A stretch of DNA of 64,000 bases, from positions 496,001 to 560,000 of the forward strand of contig CBDDCT010000004.1 of NCBI GenBank assembly GCA_965226185.1, given 5' to 3'. A program made the position numbers and the translations under genes. Within the stretch, counting starts at the first letter, position 1. Every line of letters starts with the position of its first letter. This DNA comes from CBDCYS01 sp965226185 (lineage in GTDB: Bacteria > Acidobacteriota > Terriglobia > Bryobacterales > UBA6623). Shown piece after piece: positions 27,736 through 36,880 of this stretch. The notes beneath the pieces were generated by a model that was not told the DNA's origin, made no database searches, and saw only the letters and a list, made by a program, of their open reading frames with translations.

Positions 27736-28305
27736 ATGGCCCTTAGCATCAAGTTCTACGATCGGCACGTTGAACAGCTTTTCGAAACGCTGCGACGGTT
27801 TACCGCTGCCCTCGCTAAGGCCGGAATCGAATACCGAATCGTTGGCGGAGTGGCGGTGTATCTTCATGTCAACGAACGGGATCCGATGGCTGCCCGCATG
27901 ACCCCGGACATCGACGTGGCGGTTGACCGGGGTGACCTGGATCGGATCTGTCGAGCGGTCGAGCCGTTTGGTTTCAGCCACCGTCACGCCGCGGGAGTCA
28001 ACACGATATTCGATGCCGCCCGCCCCACCACCAGAAGCGCCGTGCATCTACTTTTCATCCGCGAAAAAGTTCGGCCCGGGGACTTGAAGCCCGTGCCAGG
28101 TTTTTCACCCGCGGAGCCGACCGGGGAAGGGTTTTTGGTCGCCCCCGTCGCCGACCTGGTCCAAATGAAGCTCACCAGCTTTCGCCTCAAGGACCAAGTC
28201 CACATCCAGGACATGGATTCGGTGAGGCTTATCACTCCCGAAATTGAGGAGCAGCTCAGCGGCGCCCTCCGCGAGCGTCTCGCGCAAGTTCGGCGTTCCA
28301 GGTAG
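27736..28305 (+). CDS. Nucleotidyltransferase-fold protein (AbiEii-like), function unknown
   Basis: 189 residues from ATG 27736. The pattern YRIVGGVAVYLHVNERDP, then RMTPDIDVAVDRGDLDRI, has the GG and DIDV (TxDIDxxV) elements of nucleotidyltransferase-like proteins of the AbiEii/NTP_transf group. C-terminal VAPVADLVQMKLTSFRLKDQ is also typical of such proteins. No AbiEi-like antitoxin gene is next to it. It may be a solitary or degenerate toxin-like nucleotidyltransferase. Confidence 0.65.
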   Translation: MALSIKFYDRHVEQLFETLRRFTAALAKAGIEYRIVGGVAVYLHVNERDPMAARMTPDIDVAVDRGDLDRICRAVEPFGFSHRHAAGVNTIFDAARPTTRSAVHLLFIREKVRPGDLKPVPGFSPAEPTGEGFLVAPVADLVQMKLTSFRLKDQVHIQDMDSVRLITPEIEEQLSGALRERLAQVRRSR

Positions 28306-28424
28306 CAATTCCCGTCGCTGCCCGGAATCATCCTTCTCAATCGAACGTCCGATCATCTGTGTAGAACCCCCGAGGGAGCTCTGAATACCCGTGTGTTATA
28401 GTCGCGCTTGAAAGGCAGGAATGC

Positions 28425-29396
28425 TTGGCTGATTTTGGAATCGGAGTTGATCTCGGAGGCACCAATCTCCGCGCCGCCGCCGTTTCGGCGGAGGGCGTGA
28501 TCCTCGATGAATTTCAGATTTCCACGCCGCGCGGCGAAGGGCGCGACAAAGTCGTCGCGGGCATGGTGGAGGGCGTCAAGAAGGTCCGCGAAGGGCGCGG
28601 CGATGCGCTGCTCGCGGGTATCGGCGTGGGCGTGCCCGGCCTGATCGAGCTAGAAAAAGGCCTCATCCACAAGGCTCCCAATTTGCCGGGATGGGAAAAC
28701 TTTCCGCTGCGCGATGAACTCGAAAGCAAGCTGGGCTGTCCGGTGCTGCTCGAAAACGATGCCAATGCGGCGGCCCTGGGCGAGTATTGGCTGGGGGCCG
28801 GGCACGACGTGAACGACCTGGTTCTTGTGACCTTGGGTACCGGAATCGGCGGGGGAATCATCAGCGGCGGGAAGATCCTGCACGGCTATCTGGGCATGGC
28901 CGGTGAGATCGGTCACGTGACGGTCGAGCCCAACAGCGGCATGCTCTGCGGCTGCGGCAACTACGGCTGCCTCGAAGTGCAGTCTTCCGCGACAGCCGTG
29001 GCTCGCATGGGGAACGACGTGATTCACGCGCGCCGCTCGGATCTGCTTACCGAGCTGAAGGCGAAAAACGACGGCCGGATGACTTCTCAACTAGTTCACG
29101 AAGCCGCCAAGGCGGGCGATCACGAAGCCAAAAGAGTTTACATGCGCATGGGCGTGGCGCTGGGGCGAGGCATGGCGACGCTGGTCGACATCTTCAATTT
29201 CCCGCTCTACTTGCTGGCCGGCGGGTTGCTGGCCGCCTGGGATCTGTTCGCGCCCGCGATGTTCGACGAAATTGAGCATCGCTCGGTCACGTTCCGGCAA
29301 ACCGACACGCGCGTCGAGAAGGCCACGCTTGGCACTCAGGCCGGGCTCTACGGCGCCGCCTTCCTGCCGATTCAGCACAAACTTCACCAGGCCTGA
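28425..29396 (+). CDS. ROK-family sugar kinase (glucokinase-like)
   Basis: 323 residues from TTG 28425, preceded by GGCAGGA. Phosphate-1 motif IGVDLGGTNLRAAAV, catalytic Asp in LENDANAAALGEY, ATP-binding LVTLGTGIGGGII, and the ROK zinc signature CGCGNYGCLE. This fits ATP-dependent glucokinase activity, although ROK members also phosphorylate other hexoses. A xylulokinase follows 128 bases downstream on the same strand, so the two probably serve sugar catabolism. Confidence 0.9.
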   Translation: MADFGIGVDLGGTNLRAAAVSAEGVILDEFQISTPRGEGRDKVVAGMVEGVKKVREGRGDALLAGIGVGVPGLIELEKGLIHKAPNLPGWENFPLRDELESKLGCPVLLENDANAAALGEYWLGAGHDVNDLVLVTLGTGIGGGIISGGKILHGYLGMAGEIGHVTVEPNSGMLCGCGNYGCLEVQSSATAVARMGNDVIHARRSDLLTELKAKNDGRMTSQLVHEAAKAGDHEAKRVYMRMGVALGRGMATLVDIFNFPLYLLAGGLLAAWDLFAPAMFDEIEHRSVTFRQTDTRVEKATLGTQAGLYGAAFLPIQHKLHQA

Positions 29397-29524
29397 ATTC
29401 GATTGGGCGCTCGCCCGCGTGATGTTTTCGGCCGCGGCGTTGCGTCTGTTCCCCGCTCCTACGACAATTGAAGGACGCCCCGCGGCCCAACAGCGCCGCG
29501 ACCGGCGAGGAGGCAACTAGATCC

Positions 29525-31054
29525 GTGAAGTATTGGCTTGGAGTTGATATTGGAACCGGCGGCTCGCGCGCGCTGCTGGTAGACGCCGAAGGACACGTCG
29601 CCGCGGGCGTGACCGCCGCCCACGAAGATATCCAAATGGCTCATCCTCTTTGGGCCGAGCAGCGTCCGGAAAACTGGTGGGACGCTGCTGTCGAGGCGAT
29701 CCAGGGCGTTTTGGCCAAGGCCGGTGTTCGCGGCGAAGACGTGGCCGGTGTCGGCCTCTCGGGTCAGATGCACGGGCTCGTGCTGCTGGATTCCGAGAAC
29801 CGCGTGATTCGTCCCGCGCTGATCTGGTGCGACCAGCGCTGCCAGGAGCAAGTCGACTGGATCAACGCGACCGCCGGAGCCGAGATGGTCCTCAAGCAAA
29901 CGGCCAATCCCGTACTGACCGGCTTCACGGCGCCGAAGCTGATCTGGGTGCGGGACAACGATCCGTCCAGCTACGAGCGCACCCGCCAGGTCCTGCTCCC
30001 GAAGGACTACATTCGCTTCTGTTTGACCGGGGAGTTTGCCGGCGATGTTTCCGATGCTTCCGGCACGGCATTGTTCGACGTGGTTCATCGCCGCTGGGCT
30101 GAACCCTTGATCGAAAAGCTCGGCATCGACCGCTCGGTCTTGCCACGCGTGGTCGAGTCGTCGGAGCTGACCGGCGTTATCAGCGAGGAAGCGGCGAGCA
30201 AGACGGGGTTGGCCGCGGGCACTCCCGTGGTGGGAGGGGCGGGCGATCAGGCGGCCAGCGCGGTGGGCAACGGCATTGTCGATTCCGGCCTGGTCTCTTG
30301 CACGATCGGAACATCGGGAGTGGTTTTCTCACACCTCGACGAGGCCGGCTTCGATCCTCGGGGGCGTGTCCACACGTTCTGTCACGCCGTGCCCGGCAAG
30401 TGGCACGTGATGGGCGTGACCCAGGGAGCGGGGCTGAGCCTGCAATGGTTCCGAAACCAGTTGGGGGCGGACGCAGTCCATGAAGCCGGCGAGAAGGGAA
30501 TCGACTCCTACGACGTGCTGATGGAAGAAGCGGCCACGGCCCCGGTCGCGAGCGAGGGTCTGTTCTGGTTGCCCTATCTGATGGGAGAGCGCACGCCGCA
30601 TCTCGACGCTCTAGCGCGCGGCGGCTGGGTTGGGCTGACGGCCAAGCACACCCGGGCTCATTTGATTCGGTCCGTCATCGAGGGCGTTTCCTACAGCCTG
30701 AAGGACTGTCTCGAAATCGTGGAATCGCTGGGAGTGGACGTCAAGGTTGTGCGAGCTTCCGGCGGGGGCGCTCGCAGCCCGTTTTGGCGAAGCGTGCTAG
30801 CAGGCGTCTTCGACCGCCCGATCGCGACGCTTGAAACGCAGGAAGGATCGGCTTACGGCGCGGCCTTGCTGGGGATGGTCGGCAACGGTCACTTTGGTTC
30901 GGTGACGGAGGCTTGCCGGGCAACCATCAGCGAAAGCGACCGCCTTGAGCCGGACAAAGGGATGGCCGCTGTATACCAAAACAGCTATCCCGTGTTCCGA
31001 GGGCTTTACCCGGCTCTCAAGCAGGCGTTTCAACAAATGGCGGACGTGGGCTGA
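29525..31054 (+). CDS. xylB: Xylulokinase
   Basis: 509 residues from GTG 29525, with AGGAGG a little far upstream. The FGGY fold is clear: YWLGVDIGTGGSRALLVD at the start, VGLSGQMHGLVLLD, LIWCDQRCQ, LLPKDYIRFCLTG, then GAGDQAASAVGNG, LMGERTPHLD and RASGGGARSPFWRS with the second ATP-binding segment. The SGQMHG motif and overall similarity favour xylulokinase (D-xylulose to xylulose-5-phosphate). The reading frame continues 19 codons further up, but those residues are not like the family. Confidence 0.9.
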   Translation: MKYWLGVDIGTGGSRALLVDAEGHVAAGVTAAHEDIQMAHPLWAEQRPENWWDAAVEAIQGVLAKAGVRGEDVAGVGLSGQMHGLVLLDSENRVIRPALIWCDQRCQEQVDWINATAGAEMVLKQTANPVLTGFTAPKLIWVRDNDPSSYERTRQVLLPKDYIRFCLTGEFAGDVSDASGTALFDVVHRRWAEPLIEKLGIDRSVLPRVVESSELTGVISEEAASKTGLAAGTPVVGGAGDQAASAVGNGIVDSGLVSCTIGTSGVVFSHLDEAGFDPRGRVHTFCHAVPGKWHVMGVTQGAGLSLQWFRNQLGADAVHEAGEKGIDSYDVLMEEAATAPVASEGLFWLPYLMGERTPHLDALARGGWVGLTAKHTRAHLIRSVIEGVSYSLKDCLEIVESLGVDVKVVRASGGGARSPFWRSVLAGVFDRPIATLETQEGSAYGAALLGMVGNGHFGSVTEACRATISESDRLEPDKGMAAVYQNSYPVFRGLYPALKQAFQQMADVG

Positions 31055-31099
31055 AGACTTGGCTTGGGGCGCGGGTTGGTCCCCCGTTTGCCTTTCGCC

Positions 31100-31190
31100 C
31101 CATCCGGGGCTTGGCCTTGTGGATTTTTCCACCCAGGGTTGCGCTTCGCTCCACCCTGGGCTATTCGTCTTGACGCCGCTTCGCGGCTGC
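31100..31190. repeat. Palindromic repeat region after xylB
   Basis: Contains CCCCATCCGGGGC and CCCAGGGT...ACCCTGGG palindromes followed by GCCGCTTCGCGGC. It occupies the space between convergent xylB and the DUF507 gene and may act as a bidirectional terminator. Confidence 0.55.
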
Positions 31191-31192
31191 CG

Positions 31193-31786
31193 CTACGGAG
31201 CCGTTAAATCAATACCGTAGCGTTGCATTTCTTCGTCGTAGTAGCGGCGGTAGAGCAGGGTCCACTCTTCGCTGCCTTCGGGGATGTCGCGTTGCTGGCT
31301 GCTGATCTTTTTCTGGGCGTTCTGATCGATGGTCTCTTCCTTGGTGAGGATGTCGGTCAGCTCCCTCACAATCTGCAGCCGGATGTCGTTCCAGCCCGCT
31401 TTCGCGCGGATGCCGGGAGCCCTCGGAACGACCGCGCCCAGCTTGTGGGAAAACTCGAGAACCTTGCTCCGGGAAATCTTCATTTTGCGGCCTCCCGGTT
31501 CGCGCGCCTGCGCGGAGGTCATCTTTCGTTCCGCCAGCACCTGCCGCTTCACCTTAGCGAACATCTCCTGATAAGGAATGCGCTGCTGGCGCATGTAATC
31601 CGTGTACTGGTTAAGCAATTCCCTGGCTTCCGCATTAATCTCGTCCTCGAGGCTGAGCTCATCGATGAGAACGTTCTCGAAGCGTTCACGCAACGGTTGG
31701 GGATCGCTTACCTCCAGGGATTCCTTGCCGAGCCGCCTGGCAAGCTCTCTAGCCATGTACGAAATGAAGAACCGGTTTAATATCAT
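31193..31786 (-). CDS. DUF507-family protein
   Basis: 197 residues from ATG 31786. The pattern MILNRFFISYMARELARRL and two helical halves ending LYRRYYDEEMQRYG match DUF507, a family known mainly from Acidobacteria, Aquificae and Deltaproteobacteria whose role is unknown. It is all-alpha, highly charged, without signal peptide or membrane helix. Its conserved presence across phyla suggests a housekeeping role. It converges on xylB across a palindromic repeat. Confidence 0.75.
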   Translation of the reverse strand: MILNRFFISYMARELARRLGKESLEVSDPQPLRERFENVLIDELSLEDEINAEARELLNQYTDYMRQQRIPYQEMFAKVKRQVLAERKMTSAQAREPGGRKMKISRSKVLEFSHKLGAVVPRAPGIRAKAGWNDIRLQIVRELTDILTKEETIDQNAQKKISSQQRDIPEGSEEWTLLYRRYYDEEMQRYGIDLTAP

Positions 31787-31883
31787 GTTTTGAGACGTAA
31801 GTTTATCGAGGGGGGGAACGTAGTGTCAAATTCGGCCGTCCCACATGCTCTCGCGGCAGGGATTCACATGAGCAGGAATTCAC

Positions 31884-32735
31884 ATGAGTATGACCCGGGC
31901 TGAAGAAATCCGCCAACTGAACCGGCTGAGCACAGCAGAGCTCGTTGAGCGGGCTCGGGGCCGACTACTGGTTCTCGACGACATCGACGAACTGCACTCG
32001 CATTTCGCCCGATCGATTGCCGATACCGTGGCGGCGAACAACTCATCGGGAGATCAGACTGTCTTGATCCTGCCTTACGGACCCGCGGGCCAGTATCCCC
32101 CGTTGCTTGACATCATCAACCGCGAGAGAATCAGCTTGCGCGAGGCGATCCTTTTCTTTATGGATGAGTACGCGGACGATTCTGGAAACGCTCTGCCGTC
32201 TTCTCACCCGCTGAGCTTTCGAGGGCAGATCGCCTGGCTATGGGATGCGATCGAGCCGGAGCTGCGGCCCGCGGCCTCAAACGTCATCTTTCCCGGCGAG
32301 ACGAACGCTGAGCGGCTGGGGCGGATGATCGCGGACGCCGGTGGCGCGCAGGTTTGCTACGGCGGCATCGGGATCCACGGTCATCTGGCTTTCAACGAGC
32401 CCGAACCCGGGGTTCGGGACTCCGATCCGCGGCTCGTGAGCCTCAATGAGTTCACGCGAACGATCAATTCGATTCGCGCCGAGGTCGGGGGTGACTTGGA
32501 GAATTTTCCGAGACATGCCTGGACCCTCGGGATGAAGCAATGCTTATCGGCGGGGCGCATCGAGCTTTACTGCCGAAATGACATCGTGGCCTTGGACTGG
32601 GCGAATACGGTTCTGCGCTTGGCTGTCTTGGGAGAGCCGGGCGATGACTATCCGGTGACCTGGATCCGCGAGCATGGGGATTACCAGGTCATCACGGATC
32701 GCCGCACGGCGGCTCCGCCGCGCAAGCTCTGCTAG
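31884..32735 (+). CDS. Glucosamine-6-phosphate isomerase / 6-phosphogluconolactonase-like protein (NagB fold)
   Basis: 283 residues. The region VLILPYGPAGQYPPLLDIIN, FFMDEY, CYGGIGIHGHLAFNEPEPG and FTRTINSIRAE corresponds to NagB motifs (phosphate loop, the DEY active-site region, GxGxxGHxAFNEP). The phosphate loop is altered (GPAGQ where NagB has G-S-TP), so activity may differ from true NagB. The C-terminus LAVLGEPGDDYPVTWIREH is also NagB-like. It may deaminate an amino-sugar phosphate. Confidence 0.75.
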   Translation: MSMTRAEEIRQLNRLSTAELVERARGRLLVLDDIDELHSHFARSIADTVAANNSSGDQTVLILPYGPAGQYPPLLDIINRERISLREAILFFMDEYADDSGNALPSSHPLSFRGQIAWLWDAIEPELRPAASNVIFPGETNAERLGRMIADAGGAQVCYGGIGIHGHLAFNEPEPGVRDSDPRLVSLNEFTRTINSIRAEVGGDLENFPRHAWTLGMKQCLSAGRIELYCRNDIVALDWANTVLRLAVLGEPGDDYPVTWIREHGDYQVITDRRTAAPPRKLC

Positions 32736-32794
32736 GCTGATTGCAGCTTGCAGTCAAACCTTTTGCAGGCTCCGGCCGAATAGTGAGGTCCCTC

Positions 32795-33784
32795 GTGAAA
32801 CCACATCCACACCGCCGAGATTTCTTGAACAGAGCCGCCGCGTTCTGCGGAAGCGGCTTCGGTCTGTCATGCTCCGCGCTGGTGCCGCAACAAGACATTC
32901 GCTTGACGACACATACCTACAAAAAGGTCAAAGGGTTGGAGATCAAGGCCGACGTGCATCGCGCCAACGATGATGTCACCCGGCCGGTCATGGTGTGGAT
33001 CCACGGTGGCGCGCTGATCAACGGGCATCGCGCGGGCATCAGTTCCCGGGTCAAAGAGATGATGCTGGGCGCCGGGTACGTGATCGTATCGATCGATTAC
33101 CGACTGGCGCCCGAGAGCAAGCTGCCGGCGATCATCGAAGACTTGGAAGACGCCTTCGAGTGGGTACGCCAGGAAGGACGAAAGCTGTTCAACGGCGATA
33201 CAAGCAAGATCGCGGTCATGGGAAGCTCGGCGGGCGGGTGTTTGACCCTGACCAGCGGTTACCGCGTGCGTCCGCGTCCGGCCGTGCTGGTTTCCTTCTG
33301 GGGATACGGTGATCTTGTCGGAGACTGGTACAGCCGGCCCAGCCCGCACGCGCGGCACCACCGCATCCAGATGAGCAAGGAGGAAGCCTACGGACAGGTC
33401 AGCGGCCCGCCGGTCTCCGACTCACGCGAGCGGGAGGGCAACGGCGGGGCTTTCTATCAATACTGCCGGCAGCACGGGATATGGCCGAAAGAAGTAACGG
33501 GCTGGGATCCGCACACCGAGGTTGAGAAGTTCGTCCCCTACATGGCGGTTAGAAATGTAACCAGTGACTACCCGCCAACGATGCTGATCCACGGGACAGA
33601 CGACACGGACGTCCCCTATGAACAGTCCGTGATGATGGCTGCTGAGTTCAGCAAGAACGGCGTGGAGCACGAGCTAGTCACCATTCCCGGCGGCGAACAC
33701 GGTCTAGGAGGTGGTGATCCGAAGCTGATCGATGCCGCCTACGCCAACGCTCTCGCGTTCGTGCAGCGGCACATCGGCGGATGA
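32795..33784 (+). CDS. Alpha/beta-hydrolase (esterase/lipase, BD-FAE-like), probably exported
   Basis: About 329 residues from GTG 32795. The N-terminus PHPHRRDFLNRAAAFCGSGF resembles a Tat-type signal. The core shows MVWIHGGALINGH (oxyanion HGG), VIVSIDYRLAPE, VMGSSAGGCLTL (nucleophile GxSxxG) and a C-terminal IHGTDDTDVPYEQS / GGEHGLGG for the Asp and His. It belongs to the carboxylesterase/HSL-like group. An upstream TTG at 32741 would lengthen it without matching the family. Confidence 0.83.
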   Translation: MKPHPHRRDFLNRAAAFCGSGFGLSCSALVPQQDIRLTTHTYKKVKGLEIKADVHRANDDVTRPVMVWIHGGALINGHRAGISSRVKEMMLGAGYVIVSIDYRLAPESKLPAIIEDLEDAFEWVRQEGRKLFNGDTSKIAVMGSSAGGCLTLTSGYRVRPRPAVLVSFWGYGDLVGDWYSRPSPHARHHRIQMSKEEAYGQVSGPPVSDSREREGNGGAFYQYCRQHGIWPKEVTGWDPHTEVEKFVPYMAVRNVTSDYPPTMLIHGTDDTDVPYEQSVMMAAEFSKNGVEHELVTIPGGEHGLGGGDPKLIDAAYANALAFVQRHIGG

Positions 33785-33787
33785 CTG

Positions 33788-34048
33788 CTACTTGTCGTAG
33801 TAGGCCGCGTTCCTCGCGGTGAACGCATCCCATTTTTCGGGAAGGTCTTCTAGCTCAAAAATTGCCGACACCGGACACACCGGCACGCAGGCGCCGCAAT
33901 CAATACATTCATCGGGCTCGATGTAGAGCATTTCTTCCTTCTCGAAATCCTCTTCATCGGATTTGGGGTGAATGCAATCGACCGGACAGGCATCCACACA
34001 CGCAGTGTCTTTTGTTCCGATGCAAGGTTCCGCAATGACGTACGCCAT
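33788..34048 (-). CDS. Ferredoxin, 7Fe type (3Fe-4S / 4Fe-4S)
   Basis: 86 residues from ATG 34048 with AAGGAG upstream. The N-terminus AYVIAEPCIGTKDTACVDAC and CPVDCIHP, then YIEPDECIDCGACVPVCPVS, are the two cluster-binding regions of FdxA-type ferredoxins; the first has the C-x7-C-x3-CP spacing of a [3Fe-4S]/[4Fe-4S] protein. It carries low-potential electrons to an unidentified partner. An insertion sequence begins about 100 bases upstream of its start and may have displaced its original promoter. Confidence 0.92.
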   Translation of the reverse strand: MAYVIAEPCIGTKDTACVDACPVDCIHPKSDEEDFEKEEMLYIEPDECIDCGACVPVCPVSAIFELEDLPEKWDAFTARNAAYYDK

Positions 34049-34145
34049 AAAGTTGAAATCTCCTTCTAGAAGAACGGGTGAGCCCTTTCGGCTCCTGAAA
34101 AAGCGGATTATAGCACAGGGCGAGAAAACAGAAAAGCCGGAGTCT

Positions 34146-35706
34146 TGTCTCATGCAAGATGAGCCTGAACGAAGAGTTTGTTTCTCACACAAGATGAGCC
34201 TAAAGGGTCGGGGAGTGGGCATGCTGGGGATTGACCGTCCACGTGCAAAACGCCAGCAAGTTGAACCTGCCACAGATCCAGCAGTTTCTCCACTCCAGCG
34301 AGGAGATTCGATTCAAAGGCAAAGGGCGGGCCGAGATCTACGCCTGGGTGGCGCACACGCTTGGCCAGCAAGGCTACAGCCGCCAGAACCGCGCCGCCAA
34401 AGGGCTGCTGCGGCAGTATCTGGTCAAGATGACCGGACTCAGCCGGGCGCAAATCACGCGGCTGATCCGGCACTACCGGCAGGGCGGAGAACTCCGACCC
34501 GCCCGCTACCGGCGGCATCGCTTTGCCCGCAAGTACACGCCCGCCGACGTCGAACTGCTGGCGGCGGTGGACGAGGCCCACGAAACCCTCAGCGGCCCGG
34601 CCACGCGCAAGATCCTCGAGCGGGAATACCAGCAGTACCAGCAGCGCGAATACGAGCGGCTGGCGGGGATCTCGGTGGCCCAGATCTATCGCCTGCGGCG
34701 GCGCGGCGCCTACCGCCAGCGGCGGCTGCATTTCACCAAGACCCGGCCCACGGCGGTGTCGAGCGGCGAGCGGCGCCGGCCCGACCCGCAAGGCCGGCCC
34801 GGCTTTCTGCGAGTGGATACGGTGCATCAAGGGGACCGCGATGGCGTCAAGGGCGTCTACCACATCAATGCCGTGGATGAAGTCACCCAGTGGCAAGTGG
34901 TCGGCGCCACGCCCGCGATCAGTGAAGCCTGGCTGGAGCCGTTGCTGAAAGCCATGATCGAGCAGTTTCCCTTTCGTGTCCGCGGCTTCCATTCCGACAA
35001 CGGCAGCGAGTTCCTCAATCGCACGGTGGAGAAGTTATTGAACAAGCTGCTGATCGAACAGACCAAGTCGCGTCCGCGGCACTCCAATGACAACGGCTTG
35101 GTGGAATCGAAAAACGGCGCGGTGATCCGCAAACACATGGGATATACGCACATCGCGGCGCCACATGCCGGGCGCATCCAGCGCTTCTACCAACAACACT
35201 TCAATCCCTATTTGAACTTCCACCGGCCCTGCGGACAGCCCGAGATCAAGACCGACGCCAAAGGCAAGCAGAAGCGGGTGTATCGTCACTACCAGACGCC
35301 TTGGGAATCTTTCGAGAAGTTGTCCGAGGCCGCCAGCTATCTCAAGCCAGGGCACACGCTTGAGGCTCTGGGCCGCATTGCCCAGGCCGAAAGCGACACG
35401 GCGGCGGCCCGCCGGATGCAACAAGCCAAGCAGAAGCTGTTTGCCAGTTTCCGGTCCGCGAACACGCCGTGCTGAACAGCAGGAAGAGGACTGTGGAAAT
35501 GCCGGGCGGCGGAAAACGAGGAAAACCAAAAACCAGGTTTCCCTTCGTTTCCCACCGCCCTTGGAAATCGCTCCGCGATTCCCACATTCCCACAACCCGG
35601 ACGACGATTCTCCCCTTCCCAAATCAAAACCAAAAAACCAGAAAGGAGCCCCAGCTACGCAAAAAGCCCCAACCCCCGTCTTCAGGCTCATCCTTCGATG
35701 AGAAAA
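34146..35706 (+). mobile_element. Insertion sequence with rve-type transposase (IS481/ISNCY-like), about 1.56 kb
   Basis: The left end begins TGTCTCATGCAAGATGAGCC. The right end, reverse-complemented, begins TTTCTCATCGAAGGATGAGC. These are imperfect inverted repeats. A second copy of the motif, TTTCTCACACAAGATGAGCC, lies at 34181, 35 bases in from the left end. Exact ends and target duplication are uncertain. GAGTCTTG occurs just outside both sides (34140-34147 and about 35733-35740), which may be a relic of a longer duplication. Confidence 0.65.
34231..35475 (+). CDS. DDE transposase with integrase core (rve) domain
   Basis: 414 residues from TTG 34231 (GTG 34243 is an alternative). Two helix-turn-helix regions precede the catalytic part, one at GLSRAQITRLIRHYRQ and one at ISVAQIYRLRRRGAY. 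The DDE triad is FLRVDTVH, FHSDNGSEF and GLVESKNGAV. The order matches transposases filed under ISNCY/IS481-like groups. Full length with no stop, so potentially active. Confidence 0.88.
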   Translation: MTVHVQNASKLNLPQIQQFLHSSEEIRFKGKGRAEIYAWVAHTLGQQGYSRQNRAAKGLLRQYLVKMTGLSRAQITRLIRHYRQGGELRPARYRRHRFARKYTPADVELLAAVDEAHETLSGPATRKILEREYQQYQQREYERLAGISVAQIYRLRRRGAYRQRRLHFTKTRPTAVSSGERRRPDPQGRPGFLRVDTVHQGDRDGVKGVYHINAVDEVTQWQVVGATPAISEAWLEPLLKAMIEQFPFRVRGFHSDNGSEFLNRTVEKLLNKLLIEQTKSRPRHSNDNGLVESKNGAVIRKHMGYTHIAAPHAGRIQRFYQQHFNPYLNFHRPCGQPEIKTDAKGKQKRVYRHYQTPWESFEKLSEAASYLKPGHTLEALGRIAQAESDTAAARRMQQAKQKLFASFRSANTPC

Positions 35707-35930
35707 TGCTGCCGGTTTGCGTGGCGGAATTCGAGTCTTGCATGGGCGGAGGGGAGCCGCTCGGCGGCTCGTGGCGAGAAACGTTGTGACGAGGCGGTTC
35801 AATCGTGATCGCACGAAGCCCCGCCGCAGCTATCATAGTGGGCGTTGCTCTGCTTCGGTCCTGATATAATCGACTGTTGCATCGCCGGGGCCGCCTTCAA
35901 AGGACCCCGGTTATTGAGCATCTCACTGAC

Positions 35931-36686
35931 ATGAAAGTTCCATTTCGGCTCGACGGCCGGCGCGCTCTGGTCACCGGCGGCGCCAGCGGCATCGGTGAAC
36001 ACACGGTTCGCGCTCTGAATGGCGCCGGGGCATCGGTCATCGTGGCGGACCGCAATCTTCAAGGCGCGAAGACGCTAGCCGACGCCCTTGGAGAAGCTGT
36101 CTCCGCGGTCCCAATCGATGTAACCGATCCTGCCTCGGTCAAGGAAGTGTTCGAGGGCCTCGATCGGCTCGACATCCTCGTGAACAACGCCGGCGTCGCC
36201 CACGTTGGAAACATCGAAGAGACCGAGCTGGAAGACTGGAGGCGCGTCTTTGAGGTCAACGTGGACGGCGTTTTTCTTGTCACGAAGCAGGCGCTTCCGC
36301 TGCTATTGGCTTCCGAGCACGGATCGATCGTCAACATCAGCTCCGTTGCGGGGTTGACCGCTGTCGGGCGGCGGTTCGCTTACTGCGCGTCGAAAGGAGC
36401 CGTGATCGCGCTCACTCGCCAGCTTGCGGGCGATTACGCCAAGCAGGTGCGCGTGAACTGTATTTGCCCGGGGACCGTGCACACGCCTTTCGTCGAAGGC
36501 TATCTCGACAAATTTCACAAGCACGACAAAGATGAAGTTCGCGAGCAACTTCACGCCCGCCAGCCCATCGGACGCATGGGCCGCCCGGATGAGATCGCCC
36601 ACATGGTGTTGTATCTCTGCTCGGACGAGGCGGAATACGTTCAGGGGTCCGTCATTACCATCGACGGCGGCTGGACAGCCCTCTAG
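35931..36686 (+). CDS. Short-chain dehydrogenase/reductase (SDR)
   Basis: 251 residues from ATG 35931. The cofactor loop is ALVTGGASGIGEHTV, then ILVNNAGVAHVG (NNAG), IVNISSVAGL (catalytic Ser), and YCASKGAV (Tyr-Lys). The C-terminus ends YVQGSVITIDGGWTAL, typical of classical SDRs of the FabG-like group. The charged residue after strand 2 (VADRNL) suggests NAD preference. Substrate unknown. It stops at a TAG inside CTAGCCCGGC, the same sequence found at the right flank of both IS1380 copies, but I see no element attached here. Confidence 0.88.
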   Translation: MKVPFRLDGRRALVTGGASGIGEHTVRALNGAGASVIVADRNLQGAKTLADALGEAVSAVPIDVTDPASVKEVFEGLDRLDILVNNAGVAHVGNIEETELEDWRRVFEVNVDGVFLVTKQALPLLLASEHGSIVNISSVAGLTAVGRRFAYCASKGAVIALTRQLAGDYAKQVRVNCICPGTVHTPFVEGYLDKFHKHDKDEVREQLHARQPIGRMGRPDEIAHMVLYLCSDEAEYVQGSVITIDGGWTAL

Positions 36687-36880
36687 CCCGGCTTACGCCG
36701 ACGGTTTTCCACGAGCAATCTCACAAGGGTCCCGGATCGATTAACTAACTCTCCCGGATACCTGCTAAAAAACGAAATTCCGCCAACTCAGTCACGTTAG
36801 ATGAAAAAAAGTATCTTCTTTCTTTTTAATCACTTAGTTCCGGGAGCTCGAAAAGGGCCGAGTGTTCGTCCGTTAAGCTA
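36687..36880. other. AT-rich non-coding stretch
   Basis: No ORF. Contains a run of A and pyrimidine-rich sequence (GATGAAAAAAAGTATC, then CTTCTTTCTTTTTAATC) before the orphan transposase-like gene. Possibly its promoter region. Confidence 0.3.

Noticed and set aside
36685..36700. CTAGCCCGGC at the SDR stop as another IS or MITE end
   Set aside because: Matches the IS right flank but no inverted partner or element was found downstream.
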